In this document: piece after piece, positions 49,262 through 61,100 of the stretch
How the letters are laid out: the number at the start of each line of letters is the position of its first letter
Position numbering within the stretch: position 1 is the stretch's first letter
Assembly: GCA_035582835.1 (NCBI GenBank)
Contig: JAYKAV010002618.1
Span: forward strand, 419,613 to 483,612
Direction: 5' to 3'
DNA from: Phoebastria nigripes
Lineage: Eukaryota; Chordata; Aves; Procellariiformes; Diomedeidae
Length of the DNA: 64,000 nt
The notes under the pieces: generated by a model
What the model was told of the DNA's origin: nothing
The model's input: the letters and a program-made list of their open reading frames with translations, nothing else
The model's database searches: none
Translations under genes and position numbers: made by a program

Positions 49262-49690
49262 AAATCATAGAATCATAGAATCATTAAGGTTGGAAAAGAC
49301 CTCTAAGATCATCGAGTCCAACCGTCAACCCAACACCACCATGCCCACTAAACCATGTCCCTAAGCGCCTCATCTATATGTCTTTTAAATACTTCCAGGG
49401 ATGGTGACTCAACCACTTCCCTGGGCAGCCTGTTCCAATGTTTAACCACTCTTTCAGTAAAGAAATTTTTCCTAATGCCCAATCTAAACCTCCCTTGGCA
49501 CAACTTGAGGCCATTTCCTCTCATCCTATCGCTAGTTACTTGGGAGAAGAGACTGACACCCACCTCACTCCAACCTCCTTTCAGGTAGTTGTAGAGGGCG
49601 ATAAGGTCTCCCCTCAGCCTCCTCTTCTCCAGGCTAAACAGTCCCAGTTCCTTCAGCCGCTCCTCATAAGGTTTGTTCTCCATGTGTCAA
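49262..49690 (-). mobile_element. CR1 LINE, 3' fragment (young, frame intact)
   Basis: On the minus strand this is a 5'-truncated CR1. It begins near 49690, keeps an uninterrupted reading frame at 49683-49348 (111 codons) for the C-terminus of the ORF2 polymerase, then continues through the conserved 3' untranslated region to the ATTCTATG terminus near 49264. Visible blocks include [21 protein letters not shown] and [16 protein letters not shown], which define the family. The frame ends in D-M-V-stop, as in the fragment at 1-120. The reverse transcriptase and endonuclease are missing, so it cannot move by itself. Its intact frame and close match to the other copy mark it as the youngest insertion seen in full here. 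Confidence 0.97.
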
Positions 49691-50309
49691 AATCACCATG
49701 TACCAGCTGAGCCATTGCCATTATATCAGCATTACTGTGCTCTGAAACCATATAGAACCTCAAGGAAAGCATTTAACACTGATGCACGTTCTTTTGCATT
49801 AGGTGCAGTTGCAGAGCATGATTGTTTCATCAAAATGCAGGTTGCCTGAGACATTTTCAACAGACATTTTCAGACAGAACACACTGCACGTCAGCTCAGA
49901 CACAGTTTTGAGTACTACAAACAGGGCCAATCTGCTGCAATGCAAAGCTATTATTTTTTAAATCAGCATCGGCAGTTTACACTAACAACTCTCTGAGAAC
50001 ATCCCAACAGTACATGCACAGACAGTGTGTACTTCAGCGCATGTACAGAGATAGACAATGCAAAAAGTGGCAATACATTCAATGTTTATTTTTTTCCTTA
50101 GTCTTCAAAGCCAAAGCCTTGTCCAATTCCTTTGTGCTTACCACAGAGTTTGGGAAGGAGTACAGCCAACAGTGGGAGAGCAACTGGTTGCAGATTATAC
50201 AGAAAAGCTAATGCAGATCTGCAGAATTTACCAAAGACTGCTGAAAGTGCTGGCTGATGTGATATCAAGGCCCCTGTCTACCATCTACGCAAAATCATGA
50301 CAACCAGGG
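49691..50309. other. Single-copy DNA between two CR1 elements
   Basis: Nothing recognisable is seen. The right end may include further upstream, badly decayed CR1 sequence. Confidence 0.5.
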
Positions 50310-51193
50310 AAGGCGACCTGACTACCAGGAAAATGGGAGTAGTCGACATGCTGAATGGTAGAGCTTGAATCCAAAGGAACCTTGTAGAACAGGAGGATTG
50401 GGCCAACAGAAACCTCCTGGCATTCAACAAGGAGAAGCACAAAGTTTTGTAGCTGAGAGGAAACAACTCCATGCATCAGGACAGACTGGGAAGCAACTGA
50501 AAAGGACTCAAATGGACTTGGGGTGATGGTGGACCCCAGGCTGAATAAGAGCCAACACTGTACTCGCCCTGTGCATACAGCAAACTTTACACCAGGCCAC
50601 ATTTGGAGGGCTATGGACAACATATCCAAGGAAGACGCTCTCACCCTCTGGTCAGCACTGCTGAGACCACACCTGGAATAGACCGTGGCCAGCTGTGGGA
50701 ACCCAGTTCAACAGGGATCTGGAGAAAGAGGAGAGGGACTGGCAAAGGGCTACCAGATAGATCAGGGTCCACGAACACAGGACCTGTGACGAGAGGCTGA
50801 GGGGAGCTGGGCTTTGGTTTTGCAAACAAGAGGCTAAGGAGAGATCTCATAGCAGCTTACAACAACTTGAAAGACAGTTACAAAGATGACACAGCCAAAC
50901 CTTTCCCTGCAGTGCCAGACAATAACGCAAGAGGCAACACCCAGGAGTTACATTTTGTGAGGTTCAGGTTGAACATTAGGAAATATTTCCTCCACAGGAG
51001 AGTGTGGCACAGCACTGAAACACACTGCCCAGAGAGTGCATGGATTCTCCATCCTCAGAGGTCTACAGAAGGAGTTGGCCGGGCAGAGCCACAGTTGACC
51101 TAGTGTCAGGAATATTATGACTGCAAGTGGGAGCCTGATCTCCATAACCTCCAGAAGTCCTTTCCAACCAGATTTTTCCATGACTCTATGACA
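50310..51193 (+). mobile_element. CR1 LINE, 3' part (older, frames broken)
   Basis: The plus strand carries the 3' third of a CR1 polymerase gene and the 3' end. Recognisable blocks in broken frames include D-L-G-V-M-V-D-P-R-L-N-K-S-Q (near 50515-50555), L-W-S-A-L-L-R-P-H-L-E (near 50645-50680) and the region near 50995 equivalent to 'FFLHRRVVKHWN'. The element ends at 51150-51193 with CCAGAAGTCCTTTCCAACC and CCATGACTCTATGAC. Stops and frameshifts occur throughout. The tail differs from the ATTCTATG ending of the young copies, so it is a different, older subfamily. The left boundary is approximate. Confidence 0.9.
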
Positions 51194-53490
51194 TTGAAGT
51201 GATTGTGTCTCTATGTATGCAGAGGCATTCATTCAGGTATATTTCAGGGAAGCAAAATGCCAGGGGAGAGGAGGAGAGAAGACAAAAGAACTCGGCAGTC
51301 TCCAAGTTTAGATGGTAACAAGCACAAGGTACTCAGGATCATAGTTTGGACTGAAATCCCTAAAATCCACATAAGGATTCAATGGCTTTTGAATATGTCT
51401 ATGCAAGAAGACAACAAGGAAAATAAGAATCCGCTGCTGATATGACAGAATGCCACATTGTGACTTTTGCCCAGAGAGGCATGCAGGCACCCCAAAACAA
51501 ATATTCCCTTGCTATTGCAGGTNGGTGGGAAGCACATGCAAATCTCTTCCCTCCCACTCCTTAATCCCAAATTAGCCCAACTAGACTACCTGCCAATTCC
51601 TATAATTTATTGCTAATACAGCCCAGCTGTGAGTCTGCATGAACACTCTTTCAGGGCATGGAAGAAACTATACTTCAGAGAGTTTGTTCTCCTGGAGAAC
51701 AATTCCTTCTAGAACTATTTTGGGAGTGCAGACAATACAACACCCTGCAATGCAGGAGACAGAAAAAGGTCCACATGTTGAGTCCAGCATGCAGACCTGT
51801 TTCATCAGTCTACATTCATTTCATAATTTCAGGACTGTCTACATCTTTCAGGGGACCACAGGACAGATGTTCCCCAGGCCAACAAATCTGCCTGGTTCAG
51901 CATAGCAGCACCCACACATACTGGTTGAGGTCCAAAAGCACTATAGCTGTGTTCTGCAATCTGACATTCAAACTGAAGAATTCCCCTACATGGGCTGAAC
52001 TACTTCTGCATCTAGGCGGTCTCCTGAGGTGTCAAGGAAGCAGCAGTAAATTGGCTATCAGAGCCCCTGAACTAGGCCCACTGTTTTAATAACATATTGA
52101 AAGTGGCCATAGACTGCTCTCACCTTCCAGGATAATGAGCATCATGACACCCTAGTGAGAAATCTCCTGACCAGCCCTTATTATTTGACTCCCCTATTTG
52201 TCCCTTCCTCCCCCCATAAAAAGTCCAGGGCAGCTCTATACAATGAAGACCAGGATCCCTCAGGCTTCCCTTACCCAAAGCATAACCTTTCCCTCTCTGA
52301 GGGAAATCAATATCATCCTCACCACTCCTTTCTATGCTGGTTCCTATAAGCCAGACAGGAAATCAAATGCTTGGTCCAAATCCCTGCAGCTGTGCATCAC
52401 TGAATTGCACAGGGGAGCCAGCCATCCCTCCAGGTCTTTAAAGAGCCTGCATGCTTTATTACAGGTCTCCAAGCTTCACACCTCTGAACCAGAGGTGTAA
52501 GCCCACTCCAGACTTAGCTACAGCTAAGAGCATTTTAAGAGGTCTTTATCCTCTCAGGCATGCCTCCACATGAAACAGTTTCTTGTAACTCTCTCCCAGT
52601 TTCCTCAGTTTGTACATGGCAGGCCCTTTCCCCCAGTAATTGTATCATATAAATACAGCTTCTTCAGTGATTTTCCCATGGAAATACTCCTCTCCCCCGC
52701 TGTCCCTCCTATTACAAAGGCCTACCAAAGGAAGTGATCTTCCACGCCTCCCCACCTCTGGTAGGAATGAGAGGTATTTGCATTCAGTGCTGTCAAACTC
52801 TGATTGTGATGGCAAATGACAAATCCTCTGTCCCCAAATCAAGAAGATGGACTTAAAAATCATAATATGATTTTTTAAAAAATTTAAACATTTTAAAAGA
52901 CTTCATACGACAACCACATTCTGGTTTATGAACCTTTCAGACATAGTCACATCAAATGTTCTTTCCTCTAGAGATGTAAAGGATAGAAAAATGGGGTTTT
53001 TTTAGTGAAAGGGGAGACTTGCACCAAAAGTATCTGTCTGCAGGAGCTGAGTGTTACATCAAATGCAGAAAGACTCGAGATGAAATCAGGACCCTAAACA
53101 GCATGGTGAATCCCCAAACCAGAAGTATTTTACTTTGACTTTCACAGTTGGGTTCTGCCTCCAGGCTTCCAGGCACCCATGAAGCACAGTCTTGTAGGCT
53201 TTTTCTTTCTCCTTGTGGCTCATTCAGCACTTCTGAAATCCGTGACCAACTGTATTTGGCACATGGGATGAAAATGCATAGGATAAAAAAAGGCCAAGAA
53301 ACTGTCTGCAGCCCAAGGTGTTACATGTAGCTGGTCCTTGAACCCTCTCCAAAGTTTTCCTCTCCCTTCCACAATTGAATTGCCCAATGCAATATTTTTT
53401 CAGGCACTAAAGAAGATGCTTGTGAGTTCTTATATCTTTGATCCCTTTCAAAAGAAGACTTCTTATATTTTTGTCTTTCTGGGAAATATA
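51194..53490. other. Single-copy DNA, no gene recognised
   Basis: No gene is recognised. The open frame of 143 codons at 51658-52089 (plus) has no motifs. One ambiguous base lies at 51523. Confidence 0.55.
51523..51523. other. Ambiguous base (N)
   Basis: The only N in the window, in the context GCAGGTNGGTGGG. It is an unresolved base in the assembly. Confidence 0.99.
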
Positions 53491-55350
53491 ATCCTAAAAT
53501 TACCCTAGTTCTGAGCAGAAAGAGAATAATGATGAATCTGGAAATAAAAGGCCCATACCCCTTGTAATGGTTTCCAATACGACACTTGGAGGAGGATTAT
53601 ATAAAGAAACAAACAACAACAAAAACATAAAAACATCAGGCAAGCTCAATACCTTCCAAGGTAGTATAGCCTGGTAAAGAAAACAAGCAATGCTGATCCA
53701 TGAGAGAGAGTATGTTTGGAAGTAGCAAAACACAGAAACTCCTTTTAAGAAGAGATTTAAACTATGGAAACAAACAAGAAGTGAAAGGAGTTAATGAAAA
53801 AATTCCAAAGGACAAGATAACAAAAGCATGATATAGGAAAAGCAAGGAATAAGAAAAGTGTGCTAAAATGAAAAAGTTGAATTGGCAGGCAGTGAGGGAG
53901 CTGAGAAGAATAAACAGAACAGCCATAATAAGGATAAGGTAAGAATATTAGACTAACAATGGGTAGTCTTCAGAAAAGATGGGGATCATGAGGAACAGAG
54001 AAAAGTGAAAAATCAGTCTGATTTGCCTAGGTAGGGAAATGAAGAAATAGGCATAGATAATATGGTTGATGTTGAGGCAAAAGCAAGAGATACATGGAAG
54101 GGCTTATCCATTGAACCAAAATTAAGAATCGTGGTGAACTATGCTTAAAAATTTACATGCTTGTTTTGATAGTGTGGGAGAGAAAGGTCCAGAGCAGAGC
54201 ACCACTGGTTTTTAAAAAGGTATTTTCTTGGCAATAACAACAAAAATGACACAAACATCGCTAGTGAGAAAAGCAAGATGAATAGTGAGAATCAGAGGGG
54301 AAGAAAAGAATTTCTGTTTTTGTTATCTTCAAAGCAGTTGTATCTCTCCAAGAGGGAGATAAGGGAGGTAGAAACAGAATTATTGATGAGTACGTGGGCA
54401 GACAAGAAAGAAGGAACATACCTGGGTGCTATGAGCATACCAATATCACTGGCCAGGAGCAAAAGTGCTGCTGATAGGGTAAATATAAAGATAACATAGA
54501 GACCAAAAACAATACCCTGGGCACATTGCTCAGAGAAGCGCCTCAAAACTGCTAAAAACTTGAGCAGAGTCAGTCAGTCAGGTTGGAAGAAAGGTGAACT
54601 GAAACCCCAGTACCATGATAATGAAGAAGGAGGAAACAAACCGCTGCGTCAAACACAGCGCTGGCAATTTGATTCCTGAGCAAAGCAAGGATGTCTGGTA
54701 GTAGAATGACACAGAGCAAGAGCATTGAAGGGCAAAGTGCTACAAAGTGGCTCATCCCTTAATGCGTGAAGATTATCATTAGGGTTACCTTTCTTTACTG
54801 CAGAATCTCTTTCTAACTCGGTGCGTTCCTAACTTGGTGAATTCCACTAACTTGTCTATGGGGTTTCTCTTCCCAGAAGGGGCAAAGCAGTCATACTGCA
54901 GGGTGAAGGAACAAAGTCTGCGGTGCAGAGAAGTATAGCACCACCATTTTTCTCTGCTACAATAGGTATACCATCACTGCCCACTCAAGAAAACTGATAT
55001 TTTGACCTTACAGACTTCAGCTGTAGCACAAACAGCTCTAGGGAAGACTTCGAAAACAAGAGAATGGAAGTGCTGAGTGACTACAGCCAAAATAAGTTAC
55101 AGGGCAAGGATGAGAGCAAGACATAAAGACTCCTCCAGTCTGTTGTCCGTAGAATAGAAAGATGCTTTAGAAGGCAATGTCATTGCCTTTACAAAAAAAT
55201 GTTGATGCCAGCTTATATGGTAGGAAACCATTTTAAGCTTACAAAGAAATATATGGAGAAAGAGGAATCAGAGCTAAGGAAGAGAAGGCACTGATAAACT
55301 CTCTGTGAGACTGAAGAAAGCATAAGACAAAAACACTGATCAAATGAACT
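53491..55350. other. Purine-rich strand-asymmetric stretch, no gene recognised
   Basis: From about 53,500 to 55,350 the plus strand is strikingly rich in A and G (GAAGAAATAGG, GGGAGATAAGGGAGG, GAAAAGCAAG and similar). Pyrimidine-rich runs are nearly absent until about 54,780. No frame shows motifs and no repeat family is recognised. It may be an unrecognised old retroposed sequence or reflect transcription-linked strand bias. Confidence 0.4.
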
Positions 55351-57341
55351 TGAAAGAGTTAAAGTAACATTAGTTATGTCCTTGTACATGTCTTAGAGAA
55401 ATAATCCCTGGAGATAATAACAAAAATAATAGGTAAGTGCATCATAGGTACCTTGATATTTTCAGTAGCAACATACCTAAATCTGGTTTTGCTGTAGTTT
55501 TAAATAAATAAAGCATTCTTTATTTTTGTTTTAAGTTGACCTGTAGGGCCCCTGGACTGTGTTCAGTAGTCACTCAGAAGTGGTTGCTCTTTAGTCATTA
55601 ATGAATTCCAGTACGGCAATACTTGTAAAAGTCAAAACTGTACAGAAGAAACATTCCACTATAATCCCATGTTTTCACTGACTCAGACCTCCCCAGGGGG
55701 AAAAAACTGACAGAATCATTTCATGTTCTTAAGTACAAAGGGAGCTTCCCCCCTACCCCCGCCTAAAACTTGAGAATTATTCTTTGGAATAAATAATACA
55801 AGGGTTTGCAAAGAGGGTGTGTGTACATAGATAAACACGGGCATGTGTATACCAGAACTACTTCAAAAGAACATTAAAGATACATAGTCAAGCACTAAGT
55901 TAAAGTCAGAATTAAAATTGTCAGTATAGCTTTCTCTCAGGCTCCCTCTCTTTTTACTAATTGTTATTTAGCATCATTATCATCACATTCATTTTTTTTT
56001 TCTACAGGACCTCTTCCTCATTGAGCTCACAAGGTGGGCAGCTATCACTAAATGGACAGCTATTCAAGATTACCTTTTATCCTCACTATTCAGTGGGTGC
56101 TCCATGAGTTAATTATCCCGTCACCCAAATCCTGCCTTTGAGCTTTTCTATGATGCCCTTATTGTAGTGTACTAGTTCTTCACAAACAGTAGTAAATACA
56201 TTTTCACCAAGCTCCTCATGTGACTAACTGGTATTATACCTTATCACTTGAAGAGTTTAAACAAAAAGTCATTTAATACTCCATACCACTTAATTTGTAT
56301 GCCCACACTGTCCCAGGAAAAGTCATGCTGAAGACCAGATTCACTGTCCATCCAGACAGCAAGCACGGAAGCACAAACCTAGGCATGGCCAGAGGGTACC
56401 TCCACATTGCACAGAAAACCACTCGGGGGTTAGGACCCTCTGAAGCAGACTGTTTTAAATAGGACCTTGTATTTGGAACTGCGAGGGACTACTGAGCAAT
56501 TTCACTGGAGTTTTTCACAACAGGGATACCAAAAAGAGATATTATAATATTCCAAGGACAAGAAGTCAATGACATTTTAGGAGAAGCAGTGTGTTGGAGG
56601 GGGTATCTCTCTCTAATTAGAAAGACCTGCTCTATGAGACTTCATCTATCTCAAGTTGATGCGAGGACCCTAGGATTACCTATGCAACAGAACCCTTCTT
56701 TCAGACACTCCCCTTTGGTATTCACAGAACCACACAGACCTGACAACACTGATCTGCAAGGGACAGGTAAGGAGGAAATGGTCTCCATCCATTCTTCTTC
56801 CTCCCCACTTCTATTATGCAGAGGAAGCACTGCCTAAATTTTACAGCAGAAACTGCGAGTCAGAGGGTGTATGCAGCAGTGTACAAGGGCACTACAGTAC
56901 CACACTAATATGAATAATAACTTGCACACCCTCAGAATCATGATAAGGCTGGCATGTGCACATGACCCATTACCACAGCAATGATGAGAGCATTGATTTC
57001 TGTATCACCATGTAATGATGCTGCAAGGTACCAATTTGGACTACACTTTTTCTGGCAGTTATCCTGCAATTCTTTTGGAAGAAGAATAATGCAAGATGAA
57101 ATGTAACTTTTATAGTTTTCCTAAAGTCACTTTACTCTTACATGGAGCTTTCAACTGGGAAGAAAAGTGAGTATGGAAGGAGAAGATACATCAGATTGTC
57201 CCTCACATCCACATGCATCTACAGCAAAAAGCGGAGAGAATGTTCCTCAAAACAGGTAATGGGACTCTTCAGCAATCAAAGAATAGTACAAGTCTCCCCT
57301 TCTGCACATGCTTTACTCCTGGAAAAATTGGTGTTGTAAGT
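55351..57341. other. Single-copy AT-rich DNA, no gene recognised
   Basis: No gene or definite repeat is recognised. Open frames are up to about 82 codons. Confidence 0.6.
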
Positions 57342-58168
57342 TTCATAGAATCATAGAATCACAGAATAGTTTGGGTTGGAAGGGACCTTTAAAGGTCATC
57401 TAGTCCAACCCCACTGCCATGGGCAGGGACATCTTCAACTAGATCAGGTTCTCAGAGCCTCGTCCAACCTGACCTTGAATGTTTCCAGGGATGGGGCATC
57501 TACCACCTCTCTGGGCAACCTGTTCCAGTGTTTCACCACCCTCGGTGTAAAAAATGTCTTATATCTAGTCTAAATCTACCCTCTTTTAGTTTAAAACCAT
57601 TCCCCCTTGTCCTGCCGCAATAGGCCCTGCTAAAAAGTTTGTCCCCATCTTTTTTATAAGCCTGCTTTAAGTACTGAAAGGCTGCAGTAAGGTCTCCCCG
57701 AAGCCTTCTCTTCTCCAGGCTGAACAACCCCAACTCTCTCAGCCTTTCTTCACAGGAGAGGCATTCCATCCCCCGATCATTTTCGTGGCCCTCCTCTGGA
57801 CCCGCTCCAACAGGTCTGTATCTTTCCTGTGCTGAGGGCTCCGGAGCTGGACGCAGTACTCCAGGTGGGGTCTCACCAGAGCAGAGCAGAGGGGCAGAAT
57901 CACCTCCCTTGACCTGCTGGCCACGCTTCTTTTGATGCAGCCCAGGGTACGGTTGGCCTTCTGGGCTGCGAGCGCACATTGCTGGCTCATGTCCAGCTTT
58001 TCATCCACCAGTACCCCCAAGTCCTTCTTGGCAGGGCTGCTCTCAATCCCTTCATCCCCCGGCATGTATTGATAGCGGGGGTTGCCCCGGCCCAGGTGCA
58101 GGACCTTGCACTTGGCCTTGTTGAACCTCATGAGGTTCACGCGGGCCCACTTCTCCAGCTTGTAATTT
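57342..58168 (-). mobile_element. CR1 LINE, 3' part with one frameshift
   Basis: On the minus strand this is a CR1 element truncated at about 58168 and ending at about 57345 with the ATTCTATG-type tail. The polymerase C-terminal half lies in two overlapping frames, 58140-57739 and 57979-57533, so a frameshift falls in 57740-57979. The first holds [16 protein letters not shown] and [16 protein letters not shown], blocks typical of the region after the RT domain. The second holds [21 protein letters not shown]. Its 3' region differs from that of the young copies at 1-120 and 49262 and resembles another CR1 subfamily. It is well preserved, so of intermediate age. Confidence 0.96.
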
Positions 58169-61100
58169 TAAAACTCTCCTTTTGGCTTGCATGAGCTGCA
58201 TTTCCTCAGCAGATTATCCCTGATCTCACTGCCCTTGGCAGTATTAGAGGGGTCACATTTTTACACGGCTGAACTACTTGAACAATTTCTTCAAAGTATG
58301 AAATAAAAACATTCTTTCCTTCAAAGCAGCCGTGCATGCTTTCTTCTTTATTCTGTTTGTTCAGGTTTTCTTTTTAAGTCAATAAACACTTTATACCTTG
58401 TATTCATTGCAAGAAAAACAAATTCTACTCTATTACTAGTATCTACATTCTGTTTACAGCATCAGCTGCTGAAAATGAAGTATTTCACATGGGTCTTAAA
58501 TTCCCTTCTAAGATTTAAGTGCAACCCCTAAATGATTTTCTCCCCAGCAAAAGTTCTAATTGTATTTGGCAGGAATGGAGTGGGGAGTGACATCTCTGAT
58601 TATCTTCTGCCAAGCCTCAAAGAGCTGCTGTGCCCTCTTTCCCAGCTCCCAGGAGAGAACCAGTACAGTAAACACCATCTTCTTAGGTACTACATGTAGC
58701 AGCAGCAGACGCATTTGCAAAGGTCACCTAGCAGAAGGCATTCCTGCCAACTTTCTTTCAAATCCAAATGGTTATTATGAACTATTTAAAGCAGAGTCTG
58801 CTTATACGTGGTGGAGTGAACCCAAACTGCATGTTATAGCTCTCTTCTGTTATAAATGGATAAGATTTACACAGGTCTTAATAGAGTACAGGAGATGGAT
58901 AAGGGTATTGCTAATATAAGGTAACCAAAAACTTACTCAGTCCTTTTATATGGTCAAAATATGGCACTTCAGCCTATGTGAGACCCTAGAAAGATGAAAC
59001 AGCCATTCCTGAATGCTTTTTCTCTTTGAAACATGTATTCTCATACAAGTCTAATAAAGGAGATTACCTCCAACAGTGAGTCAACTTCTATTTCTTATTT
59101 TCTTTTTTCCTAGACAGACTAATAGGATTATCAGTACTATATCCTGAAATTCATATTCAAAAGCAATAGCAGCTGAACCTTTGCCATGGAGACCAGAGTA
59201 CCGTGAGGGTTTTTTGTGTGGTTCTTCAGAAGGTATTAAAATGCAGTCAATAAACTCATCCAGCAGAGAGAGACTATGAAGGAAAAAGCAATGACACTCC
59301 TGTAAGAATCCAGAAGGTCTAGTTGCTCTCAAAAAAAGACAGAACAGATTCCTTTATGGGAAATCTTAATTAATTAACAAACCGCTTCATCTGAGGCATA
59401 TTGGATTCATGCACCCATATCCTCATTTGGTAAGAAGTGTTTTAAAGTTACCATGGGCTCTACTGCTCTGTGCCAATAGCCTGTTCCTGTCATTCCAACA
59501 TACTTACCCTTTTTTCCCCTCCAAGTCATGCCACTCTGCAGGCCCATTTCTCTTCGCACTGTCACAGCCCTTCTGTCCACACCCCTGTGCATGCCAGGCC
59601 AAGTCCTGCTCCATTTCAGTGTGGAAGCTGTCTTCTCCTCCTGCACTCTCCTGAGAGGTCTACTGTCACTTCTGCGATCTCTGTCCCCGTATCCAGCACT
59701 GCAGTGCCCAAGAGCAGAAACTCCAAAGAAAGTCTTACCGAGCCCCACACCAGGACCAAACAGTGCTCTCCAGCCTGAAGGTGAAGACCAACAAAGAGAT
59801 GGTATGTGTTCAGTGCAAAAGGAGCCCTTGGAAGAAATTAGCTGCTAGATGGGTTGCCACTGAGCACATGTAAACTGATTTTTTAATAGGATAATAACTA
59901 TGACTATGCTCAGATTTGTTTTTATAAAAGCAATAGAAGAGATATACCTCATAGACAGGCAACTTTCCTTTGAGTCTTTTTTTCTAGTACCTGGACATTC
60001 TAGATCTGCTTCTCACACAGAAATACCCCCAAATGGACTGATTTTTTTTAAGCTGCAGAACAATATGCTTCTCTCCAGTGCGTTTCTCAGAAAGGCCAGG
60101 AACAAACTTGCAGAAAATAGGATGAGTCTCTGGCAGACCTGCAGCCCAAAAAACTTCAGCCTCTAAGTTTAGCAAAGTTATAAGCTTCTCTAATTTGAGG
60201 TTCTGGGCATTATCAACCAGAAGTCATGCAACCAGCTCCAACTAATGTATTTCTGATGCCCAACATAAGAAATAGTATAAACTATTAAGAAGGAAAGAAA
60301 AATTGAAGTAAAATGGCTAGATCTTGCCCTTATAAGCAGCAAATCAATCTAGCTTACTTCAACGGGCTCTACAATTACAAATGAGGGAAGAATCACCTGA
60401 AGATTTTTAAGCTCTGTTTTCAGACTTCTGCCTCTTTTGGCTGGCTGCCTGCGAGAGTCTGCATCTCTGAAACAGCCTCCCTGATGCATTGTTTCCTGAA
60501 AACAAAGAATACGAAAAGGCAAGCATAATTATTCTCATTGTTGGATACTTGAAACAAACAGCAGGAGACATAAATTATGAGAAGACCTATAAACCTGTAT
60601 CTGATGAGGAATAATGAACTATTGTAAAGACAGAGAAAAGTTGAAGTGCAAAGGCATGTAACATTTTACACATTAATAGTGTAATCAAACTTTCTAAGAT
60701 CACAGATCTTTCTCATTTTTTTAGAAAGGGATCAGAGTGTTTTGCCTTAGGACATATTTTATCTGGACCATTTGATCTACTGTCATTACCAGGAGACTGT
60801 AGGATAACAGTCCTTTTACTAATTGACTTATTTAACCTTAAAGCACCTAAACCATTTTTTAGCTCTATCCTGCAGAAAGTCCAACATTCACAGCTGACAA
60901 CAGGTCATTATCAGTTTTTTAAAGTATGTGTGAGTTTTAAGTAGCATTTGGGGCTTATCATTAGCACAAACACTCAAAAGGTTAAATATACCCTGGTACA
61001 TCATGAACTAGCATTACAGTTGCCACTGGAGTTCATTCTGTAAAACACGATTCCATTTCACCTTTCTCTAGCCCCAATAAAGCATTTCAGGGGTCTCCAG

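Noticed and set aside
50285..50644. 119-codon minus-strand frame
   Set aside because: It is antisense to a plus-strand CR1 whose polymerase blocks are recognisable.
51658..52089. 143-codon plus-strand frame as a gene
   Set aside because: No motif or composition signal; within chance expectation for 64 kb.
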